Positions 23,549 to 34,743 of a DNA stretch of 64,000 bases are shown piece after piece. Source of the DNA: Condylostoma magnum (lineage: Eukaryota > Ciliophora > Heterotrichea > Heterotrichida > Condylostomatidae); contig CAKKTI010000046.1 of assembly GCA_920105805.1 (NCBI GenBank), forward strand, positions 19,838 to 83,837. The letters run 5' to 3'. Made by a program: the position numbers and the translations under genes. The notes under the pieces are model-generated. The model ran no database searches and was not told the origin of the DNA. It saw nothing but the letters and a program-made list of their open reading frames with translations. The stretch's first letter is position 1; each line of letters begins with the position of its first letter.

Positions 23549-24016
23549 CTAGGAATAGTCTTCAAAAGGCTTGAATTTAATTAGGCGGAGTTTTGGTGTA
23601 AGGGATTGGAAAAGTTATTGCTTTTCTTTAGGTCTTTAAGGAGTTTTTAGGCCGTTTATAATACTTTTACCATAGCTTTTGATTTTTTACTGTTTTTCCA
23701 TTAGCTGTTTCCACTCTTCTGATCCGATATAGCCTGAACCTAAACCTCGTAGTTCTTTAATTTGCCGAATTTTCCTATAGTCTTTGAATGTATATGGACT
23801 ATAATCCACTTTTCTGGGCTTTTTCGAGTAAGCTAATGCAGCTATTTCAGGTTAATAATGTAGCAAGTTTTGTTTATTTTATTGATTTGAAGGGATTTGT
23901 ATGTTTAAATTTTTGCGTATTGCTTACTTCTAAACTCCTTGTTTTGGGGATTTTTTACTAGTCTAGTTTACCCTTGTTAATGTTTACTAATGACTATTTT
24001 AATTAAATAGTGTCAT
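23549..24016 (-). CDS. Small basic protein with PYTFKDYR motif
   Basis: About 155 residues. The N-terminus is rich in Gln, Lys and Asn (many TAA/TAG codons). It is followed by 'LHYQPEIAALAYSKKPRKVD', 'YSPYTFKDYRKIRQIKELRG' and 'LGSGYIGSEEWKQLMEKQ'. The 'PYTxxDY...LGxLG...EEW' pattern occurs in several metazoan and ciliate cilium-associated proteins; this is recollection, not a search result. The coding call rests on this pattern and on the consistent frame. The end is uncertain: TAG at 23,549-23,551 is used, but an earlier in-frame TAA would shorten it. It lies 10 nt before Csl4. Confidence 0.6.
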
Positions 24017-24486
24017 TTACCCGAATTTACTGATTTTCGAATGCAATTGGGAACTTCTAACACTTTTAATGATTGGCCTGTCTAGTTGACCAATTTCTTA
24101 AAGGGTTTTAATCTATCTGCCTTTCATATTGAAATGAAGAATATTAACAATTTGCGATACTATTAATATTTAGTTTAGAATGGTTAATACAAGCTATTAA
24201 TGATTCTCATGTTGATTAAATTAATGTATATAAATTATGCTTTTGCTTGATGTGACTATTATGCTTAATTTTCTATTTTAGTAATTAAAGTATATACAAG
24301 CTTTATATTACTGGGAATATTTTGTATATAATTGTAATTATTTTTTGAACTAACTATGAAATTGCAAAAGATCTTTATGTATATTCTATCTTAGCTTTCT
24401 TTGAATATATTCAAAAACTTTAAATTAGTATTATATGCAATTTCAATACAACTACATAATCAAAAAGGTATTAAAATCTATAATCT
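24017..24486. other. Intergenic AT-rich stretch
   Basis: About 470 bp of very AT-rich sequence between the end of the AGC kinase gene and the start of the PYTFKDYR gene, both on the minus strand. No repeat, RNA gene or motif is recognised. Confidence 0.6.
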
Positions 24487-25572
24487 TTAAAAAAGATTTT
24501 CTTTAGAAATGCCTTCAATACTATTTACCTTCGCTCCCTTATGATAATAATATCCCTTAAACAATTATTGCAGTTCTTGCTTATTTAACAATTTATGAAT
24601 TCTTGAAATATTATCCTAATTCCGCTTATCCCATTAGCTCATTTTTTACTCATAAGGTTAATTAACCTTTTGATCAGCTTTAAAAGGAGAAGAAAAGGTC
24701 CTTTACTCTAATTTATTCCAATCTAGTGATTTAAACCAAGGATGTTGTTTAATTTCTTCAATTCCTTAATAACCTAGTCTATTTTCCGGCTTTGCCTATA
24801 AAAGTCTATTTATAAAATCAGCTCCTTCCATACTAACTCCCTCTGGAAGTTAGCTTACATTGATAATAGAGTAACTTTAAATAATTTTCTATAATATTTG
24901 TTACCTAGTTTAACCTGGATAAGGTCTTTTCCCCAATAAACACTCATAAGCAATAACTCCTAAAGCATAAAAATCAACAGCTTTTCCATGATTTTTCCTA
25001 TTGATTACTTCCGGTGCCATGTATTGTAAAGTGCCGCTAATTTCCTTACAATGATTTCCATTAGACCTTCTAGCAATGCCTAGATCAGAAATACATAGAA
25101 ACCCTTGATTATCTATTAAAATATTCTCAGGCTTTATATCCCTGTGGATTATTTCCTGTTGATGCAGATATTGAATCCCTAATACAATACAACCTATTAT
25201 AAACCGAGTAGTGGACTCATTATACATCAAATTGGTTTTTAACCGATATCGAAGGTCTCGGTCTTCTTTAAGATCAAGGACTAGATAGATATTGTACTTG
25301 TCTTAGAACGCAAAGTGCATATTTGCTATGAAAGGGGAGTTTAAAGTACTCAGATATCGAAATTCGTTAAATACAGCATTAACACTTCTCTTTAGTATAA
25401 TTTTTGACTTTTGCATTTCCTTAATCGCATAGTCAATATTTAGGAACCTATGTGTGGCCCTTCACACTACACCACATCCTCCTTAGCCTATTGGGTAAAG
25501 AAATTTAAAAGAATCAACTGATAGCTGCAGTGTTTTGTCCGTATCAGGGTTTTTGAAATTGCAATTTCCCAT
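24487..25572 (-). CDS. AGC-family Ser/Thr protein kinase with N-myristoylation-like start
   Basis: A 361-residue kinase. It starts MGNCNFK, a plausible myristoyl/palmitoyl anchor. The Gly loop is 'IGQGGCGVVWRAT' (Trp from TGA) and the catalytic Lys is in 'DYAIKEMQK'. The catalytic loop is 'IIHRDIKPENILID', the metal site is 'ISDLGIARRS' (DLG in place of DFG), the activation end is 'GTLQYMAPEVI', and the AGC tail is 'NRLGYQGIEEIKQHPWFKSL' then 'DWNKLEQRTFSSPF'. The AGC tail and 'IKQHPWFKSLDW' point to a PKA/YANK-like group. Stop TAA 24,487-24,489 is inferred. It likely acts at membranes in signalling. Confidence 0.85.
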
Positions 25573-25726
25573 TTTTCTATGGTTATTATAATATAATACA
25601 GAATAAGTAATATAAGTCAATCATATATTTTATTATAACCTTCACGATTTGAGAAAATAGTATTAACAAAAGATTATCTTTTACTATGGCAATTAAATCA
25701 ATCAATTTTCTTAGAAATTTACTTAA

Positions 25727-26554
25727 CTAAACTAACAACACAGCATTAATGCACCCATCATTCTCAGGGTTATTAGTAACTTAAGCATATTTGCCCCATA
25801 TAACCTTTCCCGTCGCAGTAACCAACCCAAGATCACTTATATTAACCTCAATAACAGTTCCCTTAGTGATAACTCCCAGCCCAGTATACAAATTACTCTA
25901 TGGATTCTTCTTAACTCCAATTATGTCCAAATTAAAAGTGGTTTTCAACTCAGGATGTGTGACATGTGCCTTATTAAACCTCAACCCCGTCGGCCTTATA
26001 TACCTTTCAAACTTCGGAGGTTTTCTTACAAAACTTTCCCCAACATAACACACTTTATTAATCATTCTCTTCCACATCTTCTTCTTCCTTTTTCCAGTTT
26101 TGACTACCTAGAACATTTCTTCATCTGTCATTGGCTTAACTTTGGGAATTGGGACTTACCACCTTCCAGCCTTTTCCTTACGTTTCTGCTTTATCATATT
26201 GCTTAGAATCTTTGTCTTATTCGTTCCCTCTCGTTCTAACAAGTAAGTAGGTACGGCTCCTTCTGGAGCCTTTTATTAATTCGTTGTTTCAACAGCAGAC
26301 CCGTCATGCATTTTTAACCTGATTATGCATTACAGTTTACGCATATTTGCCTTTTCAGTGTACCGCTCTTTATTGAATATCTTTGCTTTGATTCCTTTTA
26401 AAGATTTTGCCTTGGCTGAAATTTCATGAACTTTTCTAGATTCTCTTTTCCGTCTGTATATAACTCACTTCTTTTCATCGTGGTCTAGTCTCTTACCCTC
26501 ACGACGTTGGAACTACTCTATATAGTCGTTCTGAGGCTGAGTATAAATTACCAT
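25727..26554 (-). CDS. NSA2: Ribosome biogenesis protein NSA2
   Basis: 265 residues after removal of two 15-nt introns. The sequence follows NSA2/TINP1 closely: '[20 protein letters not shown]', '[11 protein letters not shown]', '[16 protein letters not shown]', '[20 protein letters not shown]', '[19 protein letters not shown]', '[16 protein letters not shown]' and '[17 protein letters not shown]'. It acts in 60S pre-ribosome maturation (ITS2 processing). Introns at 26,454-26,468 and 26,319-26,333 restore 'EKKRKRES' and 'MRKLLKMHD', which match the family; without removal each adds five foreign residues. TAG at 25,727-25,729 follows the invariant C-terminal VLLV, which firmly fixes a TAG as a stop. 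Confidence 0.97.
26319..26333 (-). other. 15-nt intron 2 of NSA2
   Basis: On the minus strand GTAATGCATAATCAG. Removing it joins 'MRKL' to 'LKMHD', as in other NSA2 proteins. GT..AG ends and exactly 15 nt. Confidence 0.9.
26454..26468 (-). other. 15-nt intron 1 of NSA2
   Basis: On the minus strand GTGAGTTATATACAG. Removing it turns '[13 protein letters not shown]' into 'EKKRKRES', matching NSA2 orthologues. GT..AG ends, 15 nt; it contains an in-frame TGA. Confidence 0.92.
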
Positions 26555-26573
26555 TTTAAAGCTGTAATCAACT

Positions 26574-27677
26574 ATGGATAGGGTTGGCTAATGGCTAAAA
26601 GGTTTAAAGATTAAGTTTTTAGACTACTGGAAATGGGAATAGGAAGAGTTAAGGGAGAGTGTTTTAGGCAGAAGTGTCAAGAAAAATTAAAGGGTTGTAT
26701 AAGAGAGCTAAGGGCTGAAAGGAATGGTTTAAAAGTAGAATTTTTAACCGAAGCCTCCTATACCCGCTGCTGAGATTAGAGATGTAAAAGGCTTTGTAGA
26801 TAATTACATGATTGAGTATTAGTATAGGTCTGAGGAGGAGTTATAGAAGGCTATTACTACTTTAAGTAATTGTGAGTAGATTATGCAGAAATAGATTAGA
26901 AGACTGAGGATCTAAGGGCTGTAGTAAGATAAAATAATGAGATAGGTTAAATAGCTGTAACCCTCTGAGATTTAGTTCATGTGTCAGGACTACAGTACAC
27001 AATTAAAATCTTAGGATTTTTCTTACGAGCACTTAGAGATAATAGATGATGCCTTTAATAATAAAAATTTGACGAAAACCTTTAGTTAAATAGGCAATAT
27101 TCCCTTGACTTATAAGGATATTAGAAGATTACAGCCGTAGGTTTACCTTAACGATGAAATTGTAAACGCATTTATTTAACTAGTACCACAAACTAACGAC
27201 AGTGTAGTTATGAATACTTACTTCGCTAACTATATATCAGATATGTACTAAAAGGAGGAGTTTGATCTACGCAAATTGTAGCGGATATTACAGAGGAGGA
27301 AAATATAATCAATACAGAACCCTTAGAGGATCATAATACCAATTAACGTTTCAAGTAATCATTGGGTACTAGGAGTCATAAACAATGAAGAAAAATCCTT
27401 TGACTACTATGACAGTCTGGGTAGTAAATATGCTAACTTTGTAACAGATCTTCTGCAAGTTACCACAGAGGCACTTTTAAATACAGACTTAGAATACCAT
27501 AAGAAAGTAGTAAAATGTCCTCAATAATCCAACTTATACGACTGTGGGGTTTTCATGCTTAAGAACATAGAGTGCATAGCTCTCTAGAAAAGCTTAGATT
27601 TCTCTTAAAGTGACATGCATTATATACGAAAGCAGATGGTTGTTCAACTAAAATTGAAGGATTTAGACATTATGTAA
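26574..27677 (+). CDS. Ulp1/SENP-type cysteine protease
   Basis: A 367-residue C48-family protease. The N-terminal coiled region is rich in Gln, Arg and Lys ('IRRLRIQGLQQDKIMRQ'). The catalytic domain begins at 'LQPQVYLNDEIVNAFIQL' (the classic Leu-Asn-Asp substrate-recognition block). The catalytic His is in 'VSSNHWVLGVI', Asp in 'YYDSLGSK', and Cys in 'NLYDCGVFMLKNIE'. It should process SUMO or a related modifier, or deconjugate it from proteins, in the nucleus or cytosol. ATG at 26,574 gives an unbroken frame; an alternative frame from 26,591 runs out. The start is 19 bp from the NSA2 start on the other strand; stop TAA 27,675-27,677. Confidence 0.88.
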
Positions 27678-27680
27678 TTA

Positions 27681-28265
27681 TTATGATAGTAAATCCCATA
27701 AAGCATTAACTGTTTTGTAGTTTATAAGCATCTCTCCCTCATCTGCAGCAATACTAAACTGCTCCTACTGGTTGTTCTTTAGTACCCAGCCTTCCATTCT
27801 ATCAGTAATATCGTAATTCCATCTCAGATGCGTGCAACTACAGTATAGCTGTATTTTTGATGTTAAATGATCTATAGTCTCTTATTACTGTTTAAGTTTT
27901 TCCTGTATATCAAACGGGTTCCCAGACTGCATATTTTACTCCCGCTCTTTTAGTATTTAAATTTCTTATATTTCATTAGTCTTTTCAATCACTTACTCCT
28001 TTATTTTCTAATAATCTATCTCTAATTAGCTGGTTCTGTCTAAAATTGCTTATTTTTACTTGTTTAAGCTGATTAGTCGTTATTTCTGAGCCTCTATTTG
28101 GTTGCTAAGGCGTTATTACGATTCATCAATGCTTTAAGTTACCTCATTGTCATCTTCAACTAGCATTTCAAGTACTTTCTGGAACTTTTGAGGCATAAGT
28201 TCTAGTAAATCCTCTGCTTCCTTTATAGTTGTATCGAGAGTTGTATCTTAGCTACTGTTTTCCAT
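27681..28265 (-). CDS. Spc24-like kinetochore protein
   Basis: 194 residues. The long N-terminal coiled coil ('SIDESQQRLSNQIEAQKQRL', 'QKIKEQVIEKTNEIQEIQI') is followed by a small globular end, 'KIQLYCSCTHLRWNYDI' then 'RMEGWVLKNNQ' and 'INYKTVNALWDLL'. A coiled coil, then a compact RWD-like fold ending '(N)xLWDLL', is the Spc24 layout of the Ndc80 complex. Identity in ciliates is low, so the call is tentative. The stop TAA at 27,681-27,683 is only 3 nt from the convergent Ulp1 stop, and the start is 22 bp from MNS1. Confidence 0.5.
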
Positions 28266-28287
28266 ATTTTAAACAGTTGCTTAGAAA

Positions 28288-29472
28288 ATGCTAGAAGAAC
28301 AACTTGCAGCGGAACTACAACGACGCTAAATTAATCAACAGCGTGAGTAACGATAGAACTAAAGGATTTTTGATGAGAGTGAGGAGCTTAGAGATTTAAA
28401 ATAGAAGCTAATGACGGCTTACATTAATAGGGAACGCACTGCACAACTGTAGGAAAATTACCATCGAAAAGAGTAAGAAGTGGTAAATGAGGCATTGATT
28501 GAAAGGGACATGCTACGCAAGGCAGAATAAGATTTGCAGTACTAAGCCTGGATGGAGGAGCGTAAAAGAAGAGAAAGAGAACAAGGCAAGCAGGTTCTGC
28601 AGAACTAAATGCTGGAACGTGAATAACTGCGGCAAGAATCCTACTAAGAATACCTAAAAGAACGTGATTAAGTGGATTCAGTGATCCAAAGACTAATCCA
28701 GGAGGACCAGCAAGCAATGCGCCAAAAAGAAGAAAAGAAATAACGAGCTTTAAACGACATGTAAGAATCTGTATACATGAAGGAAATGTTATAAAAACAA
28801 CAACGAGAAGCAGAGGAGCGTGAGCTAGAACGTCTTAGGTTATTCGAATAAGAACAAGAAAGACGTGAATTGGAAATAGCAGCTCAAAGGGCGCAAAAAG
28901 AGGAAGCTAGAAACGAGATCTTCGAAAGATTACAAGAAGAGGAAAACAAGCGAAGAGCTGAGCAGGAATACATAGAAAGACTAAGAACAGAGTTATACTA
29001 CGAAGAAATGGAGTACAATGCCAGAATGAAGGAGCAAGAAGAGGCCAGACGATAGTACTAAATGCGAGTTGAGCTCTAAAAGGCTAATGAGTACCAAGCT
29101 TAGTTGAAAGAGCAGAGGAGACGGGAGGAAGCTCAGCTAGAAAGGGAGTTTAAGGACTAAATGATGGCAAAGTTTGCGGAGGATGATAAACTAGAGTAGT
29201 TGAACGCGCAGAGGAGAAGGATGCGGGAGTTAGAGCATAAAAGACAGGCTGATTCGTTGTGGCAGCAGAAGTTAGAGAGGTTGAGGAGGGAAAGAGAGAT
29301 GGAGGAAGAGGAAAGGAGGAAGATTGTAATGGATGAGGACGAGAAGAAGGAAATCATAGAGCGAGAAAGGAGAAGGCTGTTGGAGCAGTATGCGCCTTAT
29401 GTGTCAGAGTACTTGCCCAAAGGAACCTTAAGGGATGAGGATGAAGCCATGTTGGTGCGCAGGCAGAGGTAG
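28288..29472 (+). CDS. MNS1: MNS1-like axonemal microtubule inner protein
   Basis: A 394-residue, almost wholly alpha-helical TPH-domain protein with dense Glu/Arg/Gln heptads ('EEENKRRAEQEYIERLRTEL', 'QQKLERLRREREMEEEERRK'). It ends 'ERRRLLEQYAPYVSEYLPKG' then 'TLRDEDEAML', the MNS1 C-terminus. MNS1 sits inside doublet microtubules of motile cilia. Many Gln positions are TAA/TAG. The high GC and codon use suggest strong expression. Stop TAG 29,470-29,472; the next gene's ATG follows after 10 nt. Other TPH proteins (CFAP45, CFAP53, trichoplein) are the alternatives; the YLPKG ending favours MNS1. Confidence 0.85.
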
Positions 29473-29482
29473 TTTTATAATT

Positions 29483-30028
29483 ATGTCCGATTTGAATAAG
29501 TCTTTAGTTGATACTATTAGGAATTCTAGTGAGATATTGCCCTTGAGGGCGTCTCTAAGAGCACAGATTTTCAAAGTGTTAAAGTAGAACTCACCTGGAA
29601 CTGTTACTAATACACATGCCGCTCAGTTTTCTACAACACCTGAAGGGTTACTCTGTATAAGTCTTTTTAGGGACTTTTTACTGATTTCTGGGTTAAATAA
29701 TACTTTAGAAGTGTTTGAAGGGGAATGTGATGCAATGGGAATAAGTAGAGGTGACTTGTAAAATAATTTCAAATTTAAAGTTAAGGACTCCGATCCAGTT
29801 ATGTATGGGATTACTAGGGAAGTAAAGGCAATTTAAAGAGAGTTGGCTATTTTTATGAAGCCTTAGTGGGATAGAATGAAGCAGGATTCAGGGGATAATA
29901 TGGATAGAATTGTAAGTATGCTGAAAAGACAAGATGATGATAGTGATGAAGATGATTATTATCCTACTCCAAGGCCAGAAGATGAAATGTTTACTGGAAA
30001 GAAGCAAAGTCATAATGTAAGTTTTTAA
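29483..30028 (+). CDS. FOP/CEP20-like LisH-domain protein
   Basis: 181 residues. 'LRASLRAQIFKVLKQ' followed by a LisH-like helical pair ('LLCISLFRDFLLISGLNNTL' then 'EVFEGECD') matches the N-terminal dimerisation region of FOP (CEP43), FOR20/CEP20 and OFD1. These proteins act at centrioles, basal bodies and centriolar satellites. The C-terminal part is acidic ('RQDDDSDEDDYYPTPRPEDE') and has no recognised fold. Stop TAA at 30,026-30,028 is the first in-frame reassigned codon after the acidic tail. It starts 10 nt after MNS1, so two ciliary genes run head to tail. Confidence 0.7.
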
Positions 30029-30116
30029 AGAAATTTTAGTAGATTTGTTCAGTTTGTTGTTATATATAGAAAAATTTGTATAATTGATTAATCAAGTCAA
30101 TACTCATAATTATAAA

Positions 30117-33100
30117 ATGGACCCTTACAATTACAGGTAGACTATATAGCACTATACCTTTGCTGCAGAAGCAATATAATGAAGTGAAGTACAGAGTGAT
30201 ACTATTGACTAGTTCAACAGTCTAAGAAAAAGCTCAAAACAGTATCTAAAATAAATGCTTCCTGCCATTAAATATTGCCCTAATTAGATATTCCAAGCAT
30301 CAATGCTAAACAATTAAAAGTTCTTTTACGCAAGCAAAACAATCTGTGGCATTTGAAATTTCCACTCTAGTACAAACACTGCTTTATTATCCTTAGATCT
30401 TTCTTATAGCATAAAATTCACATTTGTTAGTATTAAGCATGGAGTTATACTGAGAATCGGGAGACAGGGAAAGCTTTATATTAATGGAATAGATGATTCG
30501 AATTATTAGCACATAAAAGTACTGCATAATGAACAGGTAAGAGACTCAATTTTTACGAAAGACACGTTGATTACTATTTTCAAGGATAATACTATTTAAA
30601 GCTATAATATTATCTCATAATAAGCTAACAACTGTGCACTAAAATCACAAATTAATGCAAGGGTGATTGCATATGATTAAAATAGGAAATTAATCTTTAT
30701 TGGAGACAATGAAGGATTTATTAGCATTTTATCTAATGATTTTCGTATTTTAAGTAGAATAAGGGTGAATCCTGGAGGAATAACAAAAATAATTATTTAT
30801 AGAGATAAAATATTTACAGGATGCAATCAAGGGTATTTGGCATGACATAATCTAGAAGGAAACCAAAAATTTGATACATATAAATGGAAAGCTCATAATT
30901 CAAAAATAAAGCATATCGAAGTTTTCAAAAATGATAAAATCTGCTCTGTTTCTGCTAACAATACAGTTAAGTACTGGGCAAAAGACGATGCATTGAACGC
31001 ATTTTTTATTGGATCAATGCATTAAAATATAGTCATGATAAAGTTTCTCAATACAACTGAGTAATTGCTAATCGTGTAATAATCAGGCATATGCAAAATA
31101 TACAATTTATTTCAAAAGTATGACCTTAAGATATTCAAGCAGTATGACTAAAATTCTAGTCAGATTAGCTATACAGTTTTGAACTCTTCACTCTATACAG
31201 CAAGTTATAATAACAGTATTTTATACGAAAATATAACAGGTAATGAGTATCAGAGCATTCCAACTAATTTACAATACATTTCTTTAATATTAGCTTCAAA
31301 CATGCATTCCTGGCTTATTGTATGCGGAGATTAGCAAATAATTCTACAAAATGCGTTAAATTTGAAAATACTAAAGCAATATCAGATCAATTTCGATGTA
31401 TTTATAGCTTCTATAGACAAATATGACCACTTTTTGGTTACTAATCATAATAGAGAAAATCTACAAGTCTTTAGACTTAAAAACTTAAAATTACTTTACA
31501 TAATTAGAAATCCTGATTGCCATCCTATTGATTTAAGCTTTATTAACAAAAATATCATAGGTGTAATTGGAAGCTAATCCCAATTAATAATTATTAAACT
31601 ATGATATCAAAATTATTCAATTGTAATCTAAAAGGATCTATAAGGAATTTTACCAACTTAATTATTAGTGAATTAAGCACTTAACCAATTAGTCATTTTG
31701 GAAAATAGCCCATATGCAACACTCTATTGTTATGAGGCATTGAAGAACTCATAATGATCTTAGGATGCTAACTAATCGATATTCATTGATTGCATTTTTA
31801 AGCATAAGTAGAGTTTAGTATCTGCTGGGATAACTTAAAATCTGCTTTTAACTGTAGATTGTTAGTCGATTATTTGGATTTGAGATTTGAAAATGAAGAG
31901 TTAGATAACTTATATAACATAATTCAAAAATATTTACAAGATAAAACCGATTAAAAGAGATAAATATATTATATTTTAGACTAAGCATTATTTAATGCTT
32001 ATAAAAAATCCAATAACTCAAGAAAAACTGTCAATTATTGGTCCTCATGTGTATTAAGATTAGTTCTACGCTTATTTTTAAAAGATTTTATCAAATTTAA
32101 ACGTGGAATATAACTCAATCATGGATAATTTTATTATTTTACCAAACTAAATCAATTTGGTAAATTTTTATGCATTTTATAATTATTAATCGTTGGTTCA
32201 AAGTGCTATAAAAAATAAATCTGCAATATTACGAGATAAAATACTCAATAAAAGCCCATTTGAAGTTGTAATTGAAAAATAAAACATGAAATTGATTTAT
32301 TAAATAATTTTAGGGATCTCATAGAGTAAAAATATGGAGTATTTAATAGGTTATGAATAACTAATCCTTGTAAACAAGATGAAACTAAAGTCAATCTTCT
32401 AATTAAATAAAAAACTCCTAAAAATCGATAAACAAAATATATATTACAGCTTTGATAAGAAATCAAAACACAAAGTATATAGTTTAACTGATTTTAAATA
32501 TCAAAACCATAATGACTTAATTAACATAACTTCGACCGATTAAAGCTAAATGCAATAAGTTTCCGTTAAACGATCATAAGTTAAATTACCATTGAAAATA
32601 GGAACAAAGTAAAGTATTTAATTTATTGAGTAAATAATTAATCGCACTAAAACAAAAGGACTGCAGTCATAATTTTTTAGAATATTTATTGATTTTAAAT
32701 GATAAAGAGCTTATAAGCTGTTTTGGTTATGGTCACTGGTTTAGATATTTTAAATGATTGTTCTGATACTACATCTTATATATGGATAGCAGGTTTGAAC
32801 TATTGTTTTAGTGTTTGTTACGATCTTATTAAACCTATCATGAAGATTTATTATGGTAATTAAAACTAAAGGATAAATAATAAAAAATCCTTATTTCATT
32901 ATATGTATTATTCAATCAATTTCAGGAATAATTTATACTATTCATTAATTTTCTTATTACTCTAATGAACCTAGATAATGATAAGGACTCAACACTTTCC
33001 AGACTACTTTTCTTCTTATTTACTATATAACTAGCTGTATTACTGGAATACTACTGCTAAGTGTATTTAAGAAATGCAGATATTCTACATTGATAGCTTG

Positions 33101-33674
33101 GCAATTGCTTTATAAAGTAGGCACTTACTGATTACCGAATCTATATATAATCATTTTCATATCAGTCTTATTTACCGCCTGTGATATTACCAATAATATA
33201 GACGACTAATATGATTTCATGAACTTACAATATGCCTTTAAAGTAATTTTTGAATAAGTAAGTGAAGTGGATTATACTGGAGTTTATAAAATCATTTACA
33301 TTTTAGCACGAATCTTTGCTAAAATGATAGTCCTAAACTTAATCACAGCTATGATTGTATATTATTTTCTTATATTAAAGAATTGAAAAGCAAATTTAGA
33401 GTGTGAAATGAAATTGAGAATTATTTGGTGGGTTGAGACTTTCTATTTAAGTAAAAGTAATGAAGAAGAATATAATTATCTATTGCTTAGCAAGCCGTAT
33501 TTTAGTTAATTTAAATGTATTACATATAACATTTCTAGAAATTAGAGTTATCAGTTGTATAAACTTAATAATACAAATTCCTCTATAATAAAGTCTAATG
33601 AGATTTTAAATATAATATGTTCCTAGTAAATCTTTAATTTATCCAACTATTACATTTTTGTTGTAACTGATTAA
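30117..33674 (+). CDS. WD40-repeat protein fused to a TRP-like ion-channel domain
   Basis: 1,185 residues in one frame. The first about 600 residues carry degenerate WD40 blades ('RKLIFIGDNEGFISILSN', 'DKIFTGCNQGYLAWHN', 'DKICSVSANNTVKYWAKDD', 'CQSIIWIWDLKMKSQ'). After a basic linker there are about six hydrophobic segments ('LFWLWSLVQIFQMIVLILHL', 'YYITSCITGILLLSVF', 'LPNLYIIIFISVLFTACDI'). A pore-like stretch follows ('YAFKVIFEQVSEVDYTGVYK'), then a final helix 'FAKMIVLNLITAMIVYYFLI', as in TRP and polycystin channels. Several Trp are TGA ('KNWKANLE'). No ankyrin or EF-hand is seen. Stop TAA 33,672-33,674, 13 nt before the next gene. Ion selectivity cannot be told. Confidence 0.68.
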
Positions 33675-33687
33675 TAGATTAACTTAT

Positions 33688-34743
33688 ATGGAATAAGGAT
33701 TTTTCCTAACCTAAGAATTAGAGCCATATGACGAGCTTCTACCGCTTTACGAAGAGTTTGTGAGTTACTTAGATGTAATGCCATAAAAGATAAAGCGATT
33801 GTTATAATAATCATAAAAATCCGTGATAATGGATGGTGAAGCCCACATTAGATGAATCAATATAAGAAAATAAGAGCTAAAAGAAGGATTATAAAAGCTA
33901 AAACTACTGTTTAAAAATGATAAAAAGATTCTAAGGATTAAAAAATAAATAGAATCTTATCAACTGTAGACAAGCGCTTTTAAAAGATAACTTTAAACAT
34001 TAAAACAGCATAATTAGGAGTACTAAGACAAGTATGCATAATAAAAGAACAAAGTTGATCAATACAATCAGGTTTTGAGAGTCTTAAAGATGTAAAATTA
34101 GAGAATAGAAGTATAAATAAACTTAAAGAATAAGATGCTGCCTTCTGTCATAATAAGAAAGAATTACAACATGTTTTCTGGTATAGAAAGGTATGGAAAA
34201 TTGATAAATAGAAGCTATAATCAAACTCCAACTATCAGAAAATAAAAGAGAAATACATTACCGACTAAATAATCCCGATGTGATTTATCCTGGGACGGTT
34301 CAATGAGTAATTTATAGAAATCTGAATACAAACAATTGTTATAAAGACTTGAAAACACTAGGAGAAAAATTAGCCTGGAGTAATAATAATAGTATGAATA
34401 GAGGTAAAAGCTAAGAGTAGCTCAATTTTTAATAGAATGTTATAAAACTATTGTGAATAAACAGGCTAACTCAATGCTAGATAACAGCTATAATATTTAT
34501 CTAACATTAAATAGAAATGACCATCCAAATAAAAGCAGAGTAATTAAGTTTTCTAATATTGATAATTTGCAATATGACCTATTATAGTAGAAATTCGAGA
34601 GAAAAGTAAAGCTTCATTTACCTTGAAGTGAGTTTTAAGAGTTAAATTTTGATCAAATAATTGATATTTTTACGTTTAACCCTATTCTACTCCAAGAATT
34701 ATCAAAATCAATCAAAAGAGTTAAAATTCAGCATAAAAATTAA
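33688..34743 (+). CDS. Coiled-coil protein, unknown function
   Basis: About 351 residues starting MEQGFFLTQELEPYDELLPL. Residues 30-150 form a Lys/Gln-rich coiled coil ('KQELKEGLQKLKLLFKNDKK', 'AFKRQLQTLKQHNQEYQDKY'). A basic, Ser/Asn-rich middle part follows, then a folded-looking C-terminus ('FERKVKLHLPWSEFQELNF', 'DQIIDIFTFNPILLQELSKS'). In-frame TGA reads as Trp ('HIRWINI', 'LPWSEF'). I do not recognise a family. It lies 13 nt downstream of the WD40-channel gene on the same strand, so co-expression is possible. Stop TAA 34,741-34,743 is inferred. Confidence 0.6.

Noticed and set aside
26591-26770. Ulp1 gene starting at ATG 26,591 with a 19-nt intron near 26,730
   Set aside because: The ATG at 26,574 in the frame of the protease gives an unbroken sensible protein, so no intron is needed.
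28424-28717. Minus-strand 97-residue ORF
   Set aside because: Antisense shadow of the coiled-coil MNS1 gene; Leu/Pro/Ser-rich composition is the mirror of Glu/Arg heptads.
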